This document shows positions 16,409 through 26,321 of a DNA stretch of 64,000 nucleotides, piece by piece. Each line of letters begins with the position of its first letter. Position 1 is the stretch's first letter. The notes under the pieces were generated by a model, which saw nothing but the letters and a program-made list of their open reading frames with translations, made no database searches and was not told the origin of the DNA. Source of the stretch: JABFXX01 sp964419605. GTDB taxonomy: Bacteria > Myxococcota_A > Polyangia > Haliangiales > Haliangiaceae. The DNA is taken from NCBI GenBank assembly GCA_964419605.1, contig CAYQQM010000014.1, forward strand, positions 8,271 through 72,270, given 5' to 3'. A program made the position numbers and the translations under genes.

Positions 16409-17446
16409 CTAACGCCGCGGCACTGAATCGAACAGCGCTGCGGCGAGCTTGCTGCGGAGTTCGGCATCGCGGGACAGTCGACCGCGCAACTCGGCCGACA
16501 TTTCGACGTGAACGAATCGATCTGCCCCCAGGTTGCGAAGCATCTGACCTTGGGCGTTGGTGGTTGCGCCGAGGATACGGACGTCCTCGGGGTAGCGCTT
16601 GACGTCGGAGCCAAACACAGTCACGAGCGCCGATGCGATCGCAGTGCTCCACGCCGATGATCCGGCTGAGTCGCCCGCACTAACGACCATCGAGATCGCT
16701 CCCAGCTCGCCATCGCCGCTATCTCCGTCTTCGAGTCGCTTGCCAAAGCCGTGCAGTTGAACGACGCGTGCGCCAACGAGGGCAGACACAAACGCGTGGG
16801 TAGCGATCGAAAACGCATGTTCCGCGTTATGCGCAACATCGGCAGGATTGTCTTTGCGCTTCCCCTTGTCGCCCGGAGCGAGTTGGTAGCGATGGATCGT
16901 GTTGGTAAACAACGCGCGCGGTCTTACACCCCGCTTGGGCAAAAAGAACAGTTCCGCAGCGAGCCTCCCCGTGCCCACGTCGTAGTAGTGGTGCGGCGCT
17001 TCGAGCAACAGCGCCGGTGCATCGCTAAGCGGAGCCACCCGAAAGATGTAGGCACCGGCGCCCCGGGCCTTGCCTTTGGCCTCGAGCAGCGCGACGTAGC
17101 GCTCGCCGCCGAGGGTCCACGTTTCGATGCGAAATCCCACAGAATTCGCTGGGTCGCGCAGGGCGTTCAGCGCGGCCGCATCGAGTTCTCCCGCCGCGGA
17201 TCGCTCCAGCAATTCGGGTATCAAAGAGGCCAGGACTTGATGCTCGGCGGCAGATGTTGGAACAAACGTCGCACCTGGGCCGGGGCCGTACACCACGCGT
17301 TCATAGTCGTCGAGCGTGAAGGGAACACCGACTTCCGCTCGGCTCGTGCCAGAACGAGTGTCCTGCTGACACGTGTGATGGTTGCAAGCCGTCAGCGCGA
17401 CGGCAAACACCGCTCGAATCCATAGGTCCCTACCGATATCCCACAC
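16409..17446 (-). CDS. Lipoprotein, possible amidohydrolase-like domain
   Basis: 345 residues from GTG 17446 with a lipoprotein signal (AVFAVALTAC). The mature protein has EAPHHYYDVGTG, ALFTNTIHRY, ADVAHNAEHAFSIATHAFVS and VVQLHGFGK. The spacing of these His/Asp/Glu residues resembles N-formylglutamate-amidohydrolase or amidase-like zinc hydrolases, but I cannot assign a family with certainty. The start lies 21 bases from the divergent selenoprotein candidate. Confidence 0.6.
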   Translation of the reverse strand: MWDIGRDLWIRAVFAVALTACNHHTCQQDTRSGTSRAEVGVPFTLDDYERVVYGPGPGATFVPTSAAEHQVLASLIPELLERSAAGELDAAALNALRDPANSVGFRIETWTLGGERYVALLEAKGKARGAGAYIFRVAPLSDAPALLLEAPHHYYDVGTGRLAAELFFLPKRGVRPRALFTNTIHRYQLAPGDKGKRKDNPADVAHNAEHAFSIATHAFVSALVGARVVQLHGFGKRLEDGDSGDGELGAISMVVSAGDSAGSSAWSTAIASALVTVFGSDVKRYPEDVRILGATTNAQGQMLRNLGADRFVHVEMSAELRGRLSRDAELRSKLAAALFDSVPRR

Positions 17447-17467
17447 CAGACGGTATATACTACTCGG

Positions 17468-18943
17468 ATGATCTGGCTCAGAAGCGTTGCGGTGGCCGCG
17501 ATTGTTCTGTTGCGGCTCCGGCCGGCGTTCGGGGGTGCGTGCGCGGCTTGAAGCAACCCCACTCTCCCGGTCGGGGGATCCGAAACTGCGCAGATCGACG
17601 TAGGTAGTCTATCGATCGAACTTGCATCGATCGCGACCGCTGCGGCCGCGCAACACGATGCGACCGAGACGATCATCGGATCTGACGCCGCGTCCACGGT
17701 CGTTCACGACCAGCGCATCCTCGCAGGCGAGTCTCGCCTGCTGGCAGAACTTGGAATTACCCGCTGGCTAGCCGCGGCGTGGGTCCTGCCGTTGCGCGTG
17801 CACCACAGCTCCATTCGCTACCTCGGTTCCGATGGGCAGCGGGTCTCGATCGAAAATCCGGGCGTCCATCACCGCAATGAAACGCTGGTCGGAATCGGCG
17901 ATCCGTGGCTGGTGGGTCGAGCGGCCACTGCCGCCGGGCGGTTTACACTGGGCGGGCGATTCGGAGTCTCGCTGCCCTTGGGGCGGACAGAGCCGGACCC
18001 GTTTGCCCTGGGCGACATGGGGCAGCGGCACGAGCACTCGCAATTCGGAAGCGGAACGTTTCAGCCAGTGGTTGGAATCGATGCCGCAATTTCCGTAAAA
18101 TCCGCACAAATTCAGGCATTTGCACTGTCTGTTCAATCACTTTACGCCAATGGCTATCGCTATCAAGCCGGCGACCGATACGCGGGTGGCGTAAGCGTAG
18201 CATCGGCGTTGGGGCTAAAGCGCTGGCGGTTCCGCGCAACGTTGGAAGGCCAAAAGGAGACCGCAGAAACCTGGAACGGCAAGACCCATCACGACGAAGG
18301 CAACACGGGACGAGTCGACGTGCTTACCGGGGTCGAGGCGAGCTGGTGGCTTACGAACGATTGGCTGATTGGCGCTTCGTACAAGCTCCCGGTGTACACC
18401 CATGTCCAAGGCGGCCAGCTCGACGCGCTCGGCTACCTGGGGATCCGCATTGCGACCCGGATTAAGCTGTTCGACGGCAACGGCGAAGCCCCGCACGCCG
18501 AACTCCACAGTTCCAGCGCGCATCCGTCTGCGAGCGACGATGGGCAGCATGGCGCAGTGCGGCAACCGCACGGGGTAGCCGCGATTCCGCCCTCGGCCGA
18601 TATCGCTGAAGCAACCGCCGATGGCAGCGCTGTCCCGCTGACTCCGGTGCCCGGAAAAATCACGGTGTTCGATTTTTGGGCCACGTGGTGCGCCCCGTGC
18701 GCTGTGCTCGATCGAGAACTCACTGCAGTGGCCCAACGCCATCCGAACGACGTTGCGGTGCGCAAGGTCAGGATCCTCGACGTCGACTCGCCGGCGGCGC
18801 TGAAATACCTGAATAATTTCACGCTTCCCCACCTCAAGGTGTTCGGCCGCAATGGATCCCTGCTCTGGGAGCACTCCGCGCCGCCGCACGTTTTGGCCGG
18901 CGACGTTGAGGCGTTGATTTCTGGGAAGAGCCCGTCCAGGTAA
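17468..18943 (+). CDS. Probable selenoprotein: exported CxxU / barrel-like / thioredoxin protein
   Basis: One frame from ATG 17468 to 18943 is interrupted only by TGA at 17549-17551 (codon 28). Before it: a signal peptide (LRSVAVAAIVLL) and GGACAA. After it: SNPTLPVGGSE and fully coding sequence, so the product reads C25-A-A-U28, a CxxU redox motif directly after signal cleavage. A beta-rich region of about 270 residues resembles outer-membrane transporter-like barrels (FTLGGRFGVSLPLG, YQAGDRYAGGVSVASALG, GASYKLPVY). The C-terminus is a thioredoxin domain with FDFWATWCAPC (C408, C411). A SECIS-like hairpin lies 11 bases after the TGA. Alternatives are a nonsense mutation, or a shorter protein from TTG 17792 that would lack a signal peptide. 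Confidence 0.65.
17549..17578 (+). promoter_or_regulatory. Candidate bacterial SECIS element with its UGA
   Basis: UGA at 17549-17551 is followed 11 bases later by a hairpin: stem TCTCCC (17563-17568), loop GGTC (17569-17572), stem GGGGGA (17573-17578). All six stem positions pair, one as T-G. A GGU-containing apical loop beginning 18 bases after the UGA is the arrangement recognised by SelB in the E. coli fdhF mRNA. Confidence 0.55.
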
Positions 18944-18994
18944 TGCGCCGATCAGCGTTTTCCAGACCGGGCCGGTGTGGTAACGAGGCCTGTC

Positions 18995-20371
18995 ATGCAG
19001 GTCCACATCGAAAGCGTCTCTCCAGTCGAAAAGAAGTTGGTCGTCGAAGTTCCGTGGGAGTCCGTCAGCCAAAGGCTGGGCCACGCGTACCGCGAACTCG
19101 GAAAAAATGTGGCCCTGAAAGGCTTCCGCAAGGGCAAAGTGCCACGGCCGCTGCTCGAGCAAGTATACGGACCGCGCATCCACAGCGAAGTCGCCTACGA
19201 ACTGGTCCGCGAGTCTTTCATTCGCGCCAATGCTGAGCACAAGCTCGCCGCGGTCGCCGAACCTCGGCTTGAGCAAGCGGACCCAATCAAGAAAGGGCAG
19301 CCGTTCAAGTTCGCCGCTATCGTCGAGGTGCGCGGCGACATCGTACCTGTGAACTACGAACAGCTGGCGATCGAACGCCGCAAACTCGTCGTTGCAGAGG
19401 CAGCGGTCGATGAGTCCCTCGCGCAATTGCGGCGCGCCCATACGGAGCTTCATCCCATCGAAGGCCGCGACATGACCGCTCCAGGAGACGTCCTGAGCCT
19501 GCGCATTTCCGGAACCATTGGGGAGCACAATGTAGATTTGCCTCAATTCGCAATCGACCTCGACGATAAGGAGCACGAGCCGCTGCCCGGAATGTGCAAT
19601 GCCCTGCTCGGTGTTCCGCTCGCGACCCAAGATCTCGCCATCGAACTCCAAGTTCCAGAAGACGCCAAAGACGAATCGATTCGCGGCCGGACCGCAAAAC
19701 TGGTGGTCACGGTCCTCGAAGGCCGTGCCAAGGACGTGCCGGAACTCGACGATGAATTTGCGAAGGACACCGGAAAAGCCGATACGCTCGACGGGTTGCG
19801 CAGCGCCATCCGCGCCCAGCTCGAGAGTGACCAAAAAGACGTGATCGACCGCGAAATGCGCGAGGCCGCTTTGCGAGAAGTGATCAAGAACAATCCGATT
19901 CCCGTGGCCAACTCGCTGATTGAGCGGGCCATGGAGGTCCAGTATGCGCGATTCTTGCGCATGCTCGAAGTGCAGGCTGGGCCCACCGCGCCGCCCCTCA
20001 CCGACGAGCTTCGCGAAACGATGCGGCCCGGCTGCCTAGCAGAAGTTCGCGGCCACCTCATCCTGGAAGCCTTGGCGGATAAAGAGGCGATCAAGATTTC
20101 AGATGAAGAACTCGGCGAACACGTTGCCCGCACGGCTGCGGCGCGCCGAATGGCTCCAGCCAAGCTGCGGGCTGAGTGGGAGCGCGATCAGCGCCTCGAA
20201 AGTGTGTTGCGCTCATTGCGCCAAGAAAAAGTACTGCGATTCTTGGTCGACCGTGCCTCGATCACCGAGGTCGATCAACTGACACAACAGGGCACTCCGG
20301 TTCCTGAGGTGGATGCCGAAGCTCACGAGGAAGAGCACGTACACGGACCCGATTGCGACCACGACCACTAG
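18995..20371 (+). CDS. tig: Trigger factor, ribosome-associated chaperone and PPIase
   Basis: 458 residues from ATG 18995. The N-terminal ribosome-binding domain contains the signature region KGFRKGKVPRPLLEQVYG (E. coli GFRxGKxP). The PPIase (FKBP-like) domain is at about 155-245 with PGDVLSLRISGTI and LPGMCNALLGV, and the helical C-domain follows. The tail is His/Asp-rich (HEEEHVHGPDCDHDH), unusual and possibly metal-binding. It lies 51 bases after the selenoprotein candidate; clpP/clpX, often next to tig, are not present here. Confidence 0.95.
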   Translation: MQVHIESVSPVEKKLVVEVPWESVSQRLGHAYRELGKNVALKGFRKGKVPRPLLEQVYGPRIHSEVAYELVRESFIRANAEHKLAAVAEPRLEQADPIKKGQPFKFAAIVEVRGDIVPVNYEQLAIERRKLVVAEAAVDESLAQLRRAHTELHPIEGRDMTAPGDVLSLRISGTIGEHNVDLPQFAIDLDDKEHEPLPGMCNALLGVPLATQDLAIELQVPEDAKDESIRGRTAKLVVTVLEGRAKDVPELDDEFAKDTGKADTLDGLRSAIRAQLESDQKDVIDREMREAALREVIKNNPIPVANSLIERAMEVQYARFLRMLEVQAGPTAPPLTDELRETMRPGCLAEVRGHLILEALADKEAIKISDEELGEHVARTAAARRMAPAKLRAEWERDQRLESVLRSLRQEKVLRFLVDRASITEVDQLTQQGTPVPEVDAEAHEEEHVHGPDCDHDH

Positions 20372-20372
20372 G

Positions 20373-20395
20373 GGTCCTCGAATGTTGAGGGATCC
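20373..20395 (+). terminator. Hairpin after tig
   Basis: GGGTCCTC and GAGGGATCC can pair with one bulged G around a short loop directly behind the tig stop. No T-run follows, so an intrinsic terminator is only possible, not certain. Confidence 0.35.
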
Positions 20396-20427
20396 ATTCG
20401 CGGCTTCTACGCGCTAGGTTTACGCAC

Positions 20428-22332
20428 ATGGAAACGGACAAGGCGCGTTTGCGCCACAGCGGCGCCCCGAACGAAGTCCCCTTGGGGGGAGCGCACCCGA
20501 CTGCTGCCGACCTGCGCGCAAACGAGCACCCGCAAATCGAGGAGCATCTTGCGAGCTGTTCGGTGTGCCGGTCCGTAGCCCTCGCCGCCGAAGAGGAGGC
20601 GCCCATCCCGCTCAACCTTCCGAAGGGGCTTGTCAGCGAGGACGCCTTCCGTTGGCCACCGCAGCCGATGGCGCGCGGAGGCATGGCGCAGATCTTTTCG
20701 GGCCACGATAAGCGGCTCGGTCGAACGGTCATTCTCAAAGCGCCGCGCGACGACGACAACCTTCCCGCAGGCGCTGAGGAAATGTTTCGGCACCGCGTCA
20801 GCGCAGAAGCGCGAGTGCTAGCCAAGCTTCAGCATCCCTCGATCGTTACGATTTATGAGCTCGGCAAATCCACCGTGGGATGGCCGTTCTGCGTACTCGA
20901 AAAGGTCGATGGCACCTCGCTGCGCGATCGCCTCGACCAGCTCGCCGAGCAGGAACAAGCCGAAGGCAAACCGCGCACCCACGAGAGGCTCGAACTCCTG
21001 TCGAACTTGGTGTCGATTGCTGAAGCGCTTGCCTATGCACATGAGCGGAGAGTGGTGCATCGCGACGTGACGCCCAACAACATCTTGCTCGGTAAGCGGG
21101 GTGAAGCAACTCTCATCGATTGGGGAATCGCGCGAGATCTCGATGCTCCCGTCGGCTCGGATCCCGCGCTCGCCAACGATCCACCTCCCTCCATGAGCGG
21201 CCGAATGGTCACGATCAGCGCCGGCACGCCGCCCTATATGCCGCTGGAGCAAAGCCAAGGACGACGAGCCGATCCAAGCTTCGATGTCTATGGCTTTGGC
21301 ATCACGCTATATGAAGTCGTCTCTGGACGAACGCCGTTTGCGTGGAAATCGCCGCGATCTGTCGGGGGCCGCAGCGCGCAAATCGATGCGTTTTTGGCGT
21401 GGCTGCAGTCCAGTGACGAGATTCCGCCGGCCATGCCCCGCGATCGCGAGTTGTCCGGAATTATTGGCCGCGCCATCGCCCGCGATCCGAGCCAGCGATT
21501 CAGCGCTGACGAGTTAGTACGAGCGCTCAAACAGTACCTCACCGGCGATCTCGTTTTTTCGCATCGCTACTCGATCACCGGCCGGCTCGCACGCTGGGTG
21601 GGGCAACACCGCGCTTTCGCTGTATCCGTTCTATTTGCAGTGGCGGGTTCGGTTGCTGGCGCGCTGGTGTGGGCGCAAATGGAACGGCAAGCCAAAGAGG
21701 AGGCTGAGCTGCGCGCCATTGCAGCATCGGCACAAATCGATGCAAGTGAAAAAAGCCGAGCCGCAGACGCTGCGCAACGCGAAGCCGAGGCAGCGAAATC
21801 GCGAGCAGAACAGGCCGTACGCGAGGGGAAGGATGCGCAGCAGCTGAAACGAGATGCCGACCGCAAACGCATGGCTGCGGACCAAATGCGACAGGCGGCA
21901 GAGCAAGCTGCAACGCAGGCAGTAGGTACTGCCAACGAAGCGGTGAAGCGATTTGAACAAGCCATGCGCGACAAGCAGGACGCAGAAGAACAGCGAGACG
22001 AAGCGCTGATCGAGCGCGACAGCGCTTCGCAGATGCAGGCACAGGCCGACCGCGAACGCGAGGCCGCCCGGGCATCGCAATTTGCCGCCGAAAAGGAGCG
22101 CGATGCAGCACGCGCCGCATCAGCGGCAGCGGAGGCGGGACGGGCCGCGGCAGATCGGGAACGCGAGGCCGCCCGGGCCGGGCAACAAGCCGCTGAACGG
22201 GAGCGCGATGCTGCAATATCGGCTCGAGCAGAACTCGAGCGAGAGCGCGACGAAGCTCGGCGCAAACTTGCAGAACTCGAGAGCCGACTCCGAGAACCGC
22301 GCACGCCGCAGCCACAACCCATGCGGCCTTAA
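20428..22332 (+). CDS. Ser/Thr protein kinase with zinc-finger-like N-terminus and long coiled coil
   Basis: 634 residues. An N-terminal HPQIEEHLASCSVCR segment resembles the zinc-binding anti-sigma (ZAS) fold. The Hanks-type kinase domain (about 75-370) has RGGMAQIFSG, the VILK lysine, catalytic HRDVTPNNILL, a DWG in place of DFG, and a GTPPYMPLEQ activation segment. One membrane helix (FAVSVLFAVAGSVAGALVWA) lies at about 400-420. Then follow about 200 residues of coiled coil built from repeats rich in EREAARA and ERDAA. The kinase should face the cytoplasm and the coil the periplasm. DWG is known in some active kinases, so activity is likely. It is not in an obvious operon. Confidence 0.85.
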   Translation: METDKARLRHSGAPNEVPLGGAHPTAADLRANEHPQIEEHLASCSVCRSVALAAEEEAPIPLNLPKGLVSEDAFRWPPQPMARGGMAQIFSGHDKRLGRTVILKAPRDDDNLPAGAEEMFRHRVSAEARVLAKLQHPSIVTIYELGKSTVGWPFCVLEKVDGTSLRDRLDQLAEQEQAEGKPRTHERLELLSNLVSIAEALAYAHERRVVHRDVTPNNILLGKRGEATLIDWGIARDLDAPVGSDPALANDPPPSMSGRMVTISAGTPPYMPLEQSQGRRADPSFDVYGFGITLYEVVSGRTPFAWKSPRSVGGRSAQIDAFLAWLQSSDEIPPAMPRDRELSGIIGRAIARDPSQRFSADELVRALKQYLTGDLVFSHRYSITGRLARWVGQHRAFAVSVLFAVAGSVAGALVWAQMERQAKEEAELRAIAASAQIDASEKSRAADAAQREAEAAKSRAEQAVREGKDAQQLKRDADRKRMAADQMRQAAEQAATQAVGTANEAVKRFEQAMRDKQDAEEQRDEALIERDSASQMQAQADREREAARASQFAAEKERDAARAASAAAEAGRAAADREREAARAGQQAAERERDAAISARAELERERDEARRKLAELESRLREPRTPQPQPMRP

Positions 22333-22419
22333 GGGCCCGCGAATGGGAAAATCAATCGTTCTCGCGACCGATCCATCCCGCCTGGCATCGTTGCTCCTCG
22401 GTCTAAGGTATCCGGACAT

Positions 22420-23088
22420 TCAGCGTTTCAGCTCCGAAGACATCGCCTCCGCGATGGAGCGAAACCCAGCGCGGCCAATGACAACGTGATCCACCACTGG
22501 AATCCCGAGCAGATCGCCTACCGCTGCCATGCGCTGGGTCAATTCGACGTCGGCGTCGCTCGGCGTTGGATCGCCAGAAGGATGATTGTGGGCCAATATC
22601 GCGCCCGCTGCCGCCATGCGCACCAGCGGGCGGAACACCTCGCGGGGATGAACCTCAACCCCAAGCACCGTGCCACGCGCAATTTCAACTACGTCGAGGA
22701 GCCGGTTTCGTACGTCGATACCGAGCGCCAGAAAAACCTCCTGTTGCAGCCCCGCGAGTCGCGGGCTGAGGATTCGGAACACATCTTCTGGAGCGCCCAG
22801 AATCCCGCCACATTGCTCAGCTTCCATCGCGCGCCGGCCGAGCTCAAAAGCGGCGGCGATGCGAGCCGCACGAGCTGCTCCGATTCCCGTGATCTGAACA
22901 AGTTCATGCAGGGAAGCCCGCGATACTGCGGCAACGCCGCCGCTCGAGCGCACAAGGTCCGCTGCAATCGCAAGCGCAGGTCGCGATCGCACACCGCTTC
23001 CGAGCATGATCGCCAATAGCTCCTCATCGCCAATAGAAGTAAGGCCGCGTCGCCAGAGTCGTTCGCGTGGACGGTTTTCGAGTTCCAT
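22420..23088 (-). CDS. radC: RadC-family JAB/MPN protein
   Basis: 222 residues. N-terminal helix-hairpin-helix (LVQITGIGAARAARIAAAFE) and C-terminal JAMM metalloprotease-like domain with HNHPSGDPTPSDAD, the catalytic Glu-equivalent in VEIARGTVLGVEVHPREVF, and a length typical for RadC. Despite its name, a role in DNA repair is not proven. Divergent from the cytochrome gene, with about 290 bases of spacer in which I see no gene. Confidence 0.95.
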   Translation of the reverse strand: MELENRPRERLWRRGLTSIGDEELLAIMLGSGVRSRPALAIAADLVRSSGGVAAVSRASLHELVQITGIGAARAARIAAAFELGRRAMEAEQCGGILGAPEDVFRILSPRLAGLQQEVFLALGIDVRNRLLDVVEIARGTVLGVEVHPREVFRPLVRMAAAGAILAHNHPSGDPTPSDADVELTQRMAAVGDLLGIPVVDHVVIGRAGFRSIAEAMSSELKR

Positions 23089-23381
23089 CGCAAGACGCTA
23101 AAGCAAGAGCCGCACCATCCCCTCACCAAGTATCGATGCGTTCTTACGCGGCAAATCTGTCCGAGGCCGGGACGCACTCCCGGACGCCGGACAAACTCGA
23201 GGCAACACGGTCCCCTTCGTGCATCGCGGGACTACAGCTGAGTTCCCCACTCCCCGGACGCAATCCGTGTAAGGGTTCGCACAGGCCTTTCGCCGACCAT
23301 GCATTTCTCGTCGAGGATTTGCGGAGCCATTCTTGACACGTTTGGCCGACAGGCAGACCGTCGCATCATGGAGGGTATCCC

Positions 23382-24998
23382 ATGATTACACGTTCGCTTG
23401 CGTTCGTTGCTGTGGTCGCAGGATGTGGACTCGACCAGTCCAGAGCACCAGTCCTTGATGAGCCGTTTGAAGCACCCGATCGAGAGCCCGCGGTCAAAGG
23501 AAACCCGCAAATCGCCCGAGGCCGGGAGATTTGGCTCAAGAGCACATTTGGCGGCGAGAGGCTGTGGACCGAACTTTTCCCGAATCCGCCGTTTAATCTT
23601 CAGCTTGGATTCGAGGTGGTTTTGACCTCTCCTCGCGACACGCGATTCAGAGACTACGGGATGATCAACGATCCGGACTGCACCCAGGGTGATGCATCGA
23701 CCGGGTTCTTCGATCGGTGCACCGATCCGGAATCCGCAGGTGTAGTTGGCATTCGCAAAAAAGTCGTGAGCCGGCCCGACGGGACGCACACGCTGATCGG
23801 CTTAGCATGCGCTGGATGTCATGCCGGACTGGACCCGGAACATCCACCTGCTGATCCAAACCACCCGCGCTGGCGCAATATTCATCTCACCGTCGGGAAC
23901 CAGTACGGCGAATACGCCAAGATGTTTGCCGCGCGTCTAACTCCGGATAACCCGGTGTGGCAAGTGTTTCACTCGTGGGCCCCGGGAACAGTCGATACGA
24001 CCGCTGTCGAAAGTGACGGCATCAACAACCCTGGAATCATCACACAGTTCTGGAATTTTCCCGACCGGCCGTTCTTCGATGGAACGCAGGATGGCGCACC
24101 GATCCGCGTTCATCGCGCAGGCCAAGGTGGTGAAGACGACGCCGGTTGCGAAAAAGCGGCCCTCCGGGTCTACTTCAACATCGGAATGTGCACCGAGGAA
24201 TGCGTGGTGCCGCACCTCGCCAACGGCCCAGGCGGCACGCAGACTCCCATCGATGACGCAGAATGCTCAGCAAAGTGTCCCGAGTATGTAGCCGCAAAAT
24301 CGGCCGTGGTTGACGAATGCGCATTCATTCAGACGACTAGGCCACCCCGGCTGGCGAAGGCACCTGGCGGAAAGCGGTTTATCGATCACCGCGTTGTGCC
24401 GCGGGGTCGAAGGGTGTTCCAAGACGCATGCGCCAGCTGCCACTCCAACGGCGAAAACGGGCGGAACGATATTCTCAGCGACGATGAGATCCATCCCATG
24501 GCAGAAATCGGGACGAATTCCTGTCGCGCGCGTACGACCAATTGGAGTGCCGGGCATATATGGGCCCAGTTCTCGTCGGATCAGTACAAGGCGCGGCCAA
24601 CCGGGGGTCCTGGATTTTACCGCGACGTCCCACTACGGGGTGCGTGGGCAACCGCACCGTTCTTTCACAACAATCGCCTAGGTCTGTACAACGGGGATCC
24701 GTCGGTGGCCGGGCGCATTGCGGCGTACGAAGACGCCATGGACCAGCTGCTCAATCCGGCGAAACGGAACCTTGAGGGTTCCATTCAGGTGACGACCCAA
24801 CCCATCCAGATCCCAACCTCGGGCGGCGGCCACGTTACCTTGCCAGCGGGGACGCCAGTGGGAGCGTTCGCAAGCGTCAGTCGGATTACAGGTCAAAATC
24901 TGTGTCCCGACTTTATTGAGAACAAAGGGCACACGTTCGGCGAATCGCTGTCGGCAAGCGACAAGTACGCGCTGAAGGAATATCTCAAGACTCAGTAA
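23382..24998 (+). CDS. Di-haem c-type cytochrome lipoprotein
   Basis: 538 residues from ATG 23382, preceded by GGAGG. Lipoprotein-like start (LAFVAVVAGC). Two CxxCH haem sites: CAGCH at about residue 143 and CASCH at about 349. PLRGAWATAPFFHNNRLGLY near the C-terminus matches the APxFHNG segment of the di-haem cytochrome c peroxidase superfamily, which also includes rubber oxygenases (RoxA). A central insert is rich in Cys (DDAGCEK, GMCTEECV, AECSAKC). Substrate unknown; it may act as an extracytoplasmic peroxidase or oxygenase. Confidence 0.8.
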   Translation: MITRSLAFVAVVAGCGLDQSRAPVLDEPFEAPDREPAVKGNPQIARGREIWLKSTFGGERLWTELFPNPPFNLQLGFEVVLTSPRDTRFRDYGMINDPDCTQGDASTGFFDRCTDPESAGVVGIRKKVVSRPDGTHTLIGLACAGCHAGLDPEHPPADPNHPRWRNIHLTVGNQYGEYAKMFAARLTPDNPVWQVFHSWAPGTVDTTAVESDGINNPGIITQFWNFPDRPFFDGTQDGAPIRVHRAGQGGEDDAGCEKAALRVYFNIGMCTEECVVPHLANGPGGTQTPIDDAECSAKCPEYVAAKSAVVDECAFIQTTRPPRLAKAPGGKRFIDHRVVPRGRRVFQDACASCHSNGENGRNDILSDDEIHPMAEIGTNSCRARTTNWSAGHIWAQFSSDQYKARPTGGPGFYRDVPLRGAWATAPFFHNNRLGLYNGDPSVAGRIAAYEDAMDQLLNPAKRNLEGSIQVTTQPIQIPTSGGGHVTLPAGTPVGAFASVSRITGQNLCPDFIENKGHTFGESLSASDKYALKEYLKTQ

Positions 24999-25043
24999 CC
25001 GCGCCCGGAGTATTCGAACCGCGAGATGCGCGCGATCCGCGAG

Positions 25044-26321
25044 CTACGAGTAGTTGTGCAATGCCCAATTGAGGCATGCATTGAGATCGTCGGCCGCCTC
25101 GAGCCCAATCGCCAGACGTATTAACCGATCGATTCCCAACCGCGCAACAAGCTCGGGGGGCGTAAAGTACTCGGACACGGTACGGTGATGGTTTACTTTT
25201 GTCACCAAACCGTCGAACGACAGCGCAAAGCGAGGCACGCGGGTCGAGACGAGCACGTCGGAAATACGGCGATGTGTTGCTTCATCTGCACCGCGAACGC
25301 GAAACCCAAGCAGCGATCCGGTTCGGATGTAGTCGCGAGCGATGACGGCCGCATCGGGATGATCGGGGCGGCTCGGGTGAAACACCGCTTCCACGCGCGG
25401 GTGCGAGGCCAGAAATGCAGCGACTCGAGCTGCGGTTTGGCAGCGCCGGGCGTGGTTTTTTTCACTCTGGTCCAAGTTCGCTACAACGCGATTCGCGCGG
25501 TCATCGTCGAGGATCCCGCCTCGCATGGCAATGGTGTCCATGATCTGGTTAGCGATATCCGCCCGATTGGTCGCGATGTATCCACCCAGCGCTACGTCTT
25601 GCCCGCCGAGGGCCTTGGTCATGCTGCCGACGACCACGTCCACCCCCTGATCGAGCAGAGGAGTCCGAAGTCCCCACGGAGTTGCAATCGTCGAGTCGAT
25701 CACAAGCACCGCATTGGGGATGCGCCGCACCCGCGCGAGCAAGGCCGGAATATCTTGGGCGCGGCCCAGCGGATTGGTGAAGGTCTCGGCGAATACGATC
25801 TTGGTTTCAGGTCGCAGAGCTTGCTCCAGCGCGTCGAGGTCGCCGTCATCCACGAGTGTTAGCGCGGCACCGACCCGCTTAGCCGACGCCTCAAAAAAAG
25901 CGCGGGTCTTATTGTACACCTGTCGCATCGCAACGATGTGACCCTCGCGCCCGATCAGCTGATCGGCGACCAACGCAACGGCCTGCATGCCGCAGTCCGC
26001 CACCATGGCGCATCGCGCGTTCTCGAGTTTTCGCAGCGCGGCAATAAGCGCGCTCGTGCCGGTGGTGCCATACCGCGCGTACAGCTGGGGCAGCTCTGAC
26101 CAACAGCCGTCACCGCGAGCGACGAAACCCGCTTTGCCTTCTTGCCACGACGCAACGCCATCGCTGGAAATCATGTCGCGCTGAATCGTGGACCGGGCTG
26201 GATTCAGCCATGGCGCATTCGCATCGACACCGTCGTGAAGCTCGCGGGTCGCCGCATCCATCGCACTGCGCGGAGGCAGTGACGTTGGGCAGGATTCTGG
26301 ATCCAAATATTCTGCAATCAT
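25044..26321 (-). CDS. Cys/Met-metabolism PLP enzyme (cystathionine gamma-synthase/lyase or O-acetylhomoserine sulfhydrylase)
   Basis: 425 residues from ATG 26321, overlapping the stop of the upstream fusion gene (ATGA). Family motifs: YARYGTTGTSALIAALRKLE, GREGHIVAMRQVYNKTR, VFAETFTNPLGRAQDIPAL, VLVIDSTIATPWGLRTPLLD, and the PLP lysine in VVGSMTKALGG. The C-terminal TVSEYFTPPELVARLGI, LIRLAIGLEAADDL is also typical. Position after MetX-homoserine dehydrogenase implies use of O-acetylhomoserine with cysteine or sulfide, making cystathionine or homocysteine; the sequence alone does not tell which. Confidence 0.88.
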   Translation of the reverse strand: MIAEYLDPESCPTSLPPRSAMDAATRELHDGVDANAPWLNPARSTIQRDMISSDGVASWQEGKAGFVARGDGCWSELPQLYARYGTTGTSALIAALRKLENARCAMVADCGMQAVALVADQLIGREGHIVAMRQVYNKTRAFFEASAKRVGAALTLVDDGDLDALEQALRPETKIVFAETFTNPLGRAQDIPALLARVRRIPNAVLVIDSTIATPWGLRTPLLDQGVDVVVGSMTKALGGQDVALGGYIATNRADIANQIMDTIAMRGGILDDDRANRVVANLDQSEKNHARRCQTAARVAAFLASHPRVEAVFHPSRPDHPDAAVIARDYIRTGSLLGFRVRGADEATHRRISDVLVSTRVPRFALSFDGLVTKVNHHRTVSEYFTPPELVARLGIDRLIRLAIGLEAADDLNACLNWALHNYS

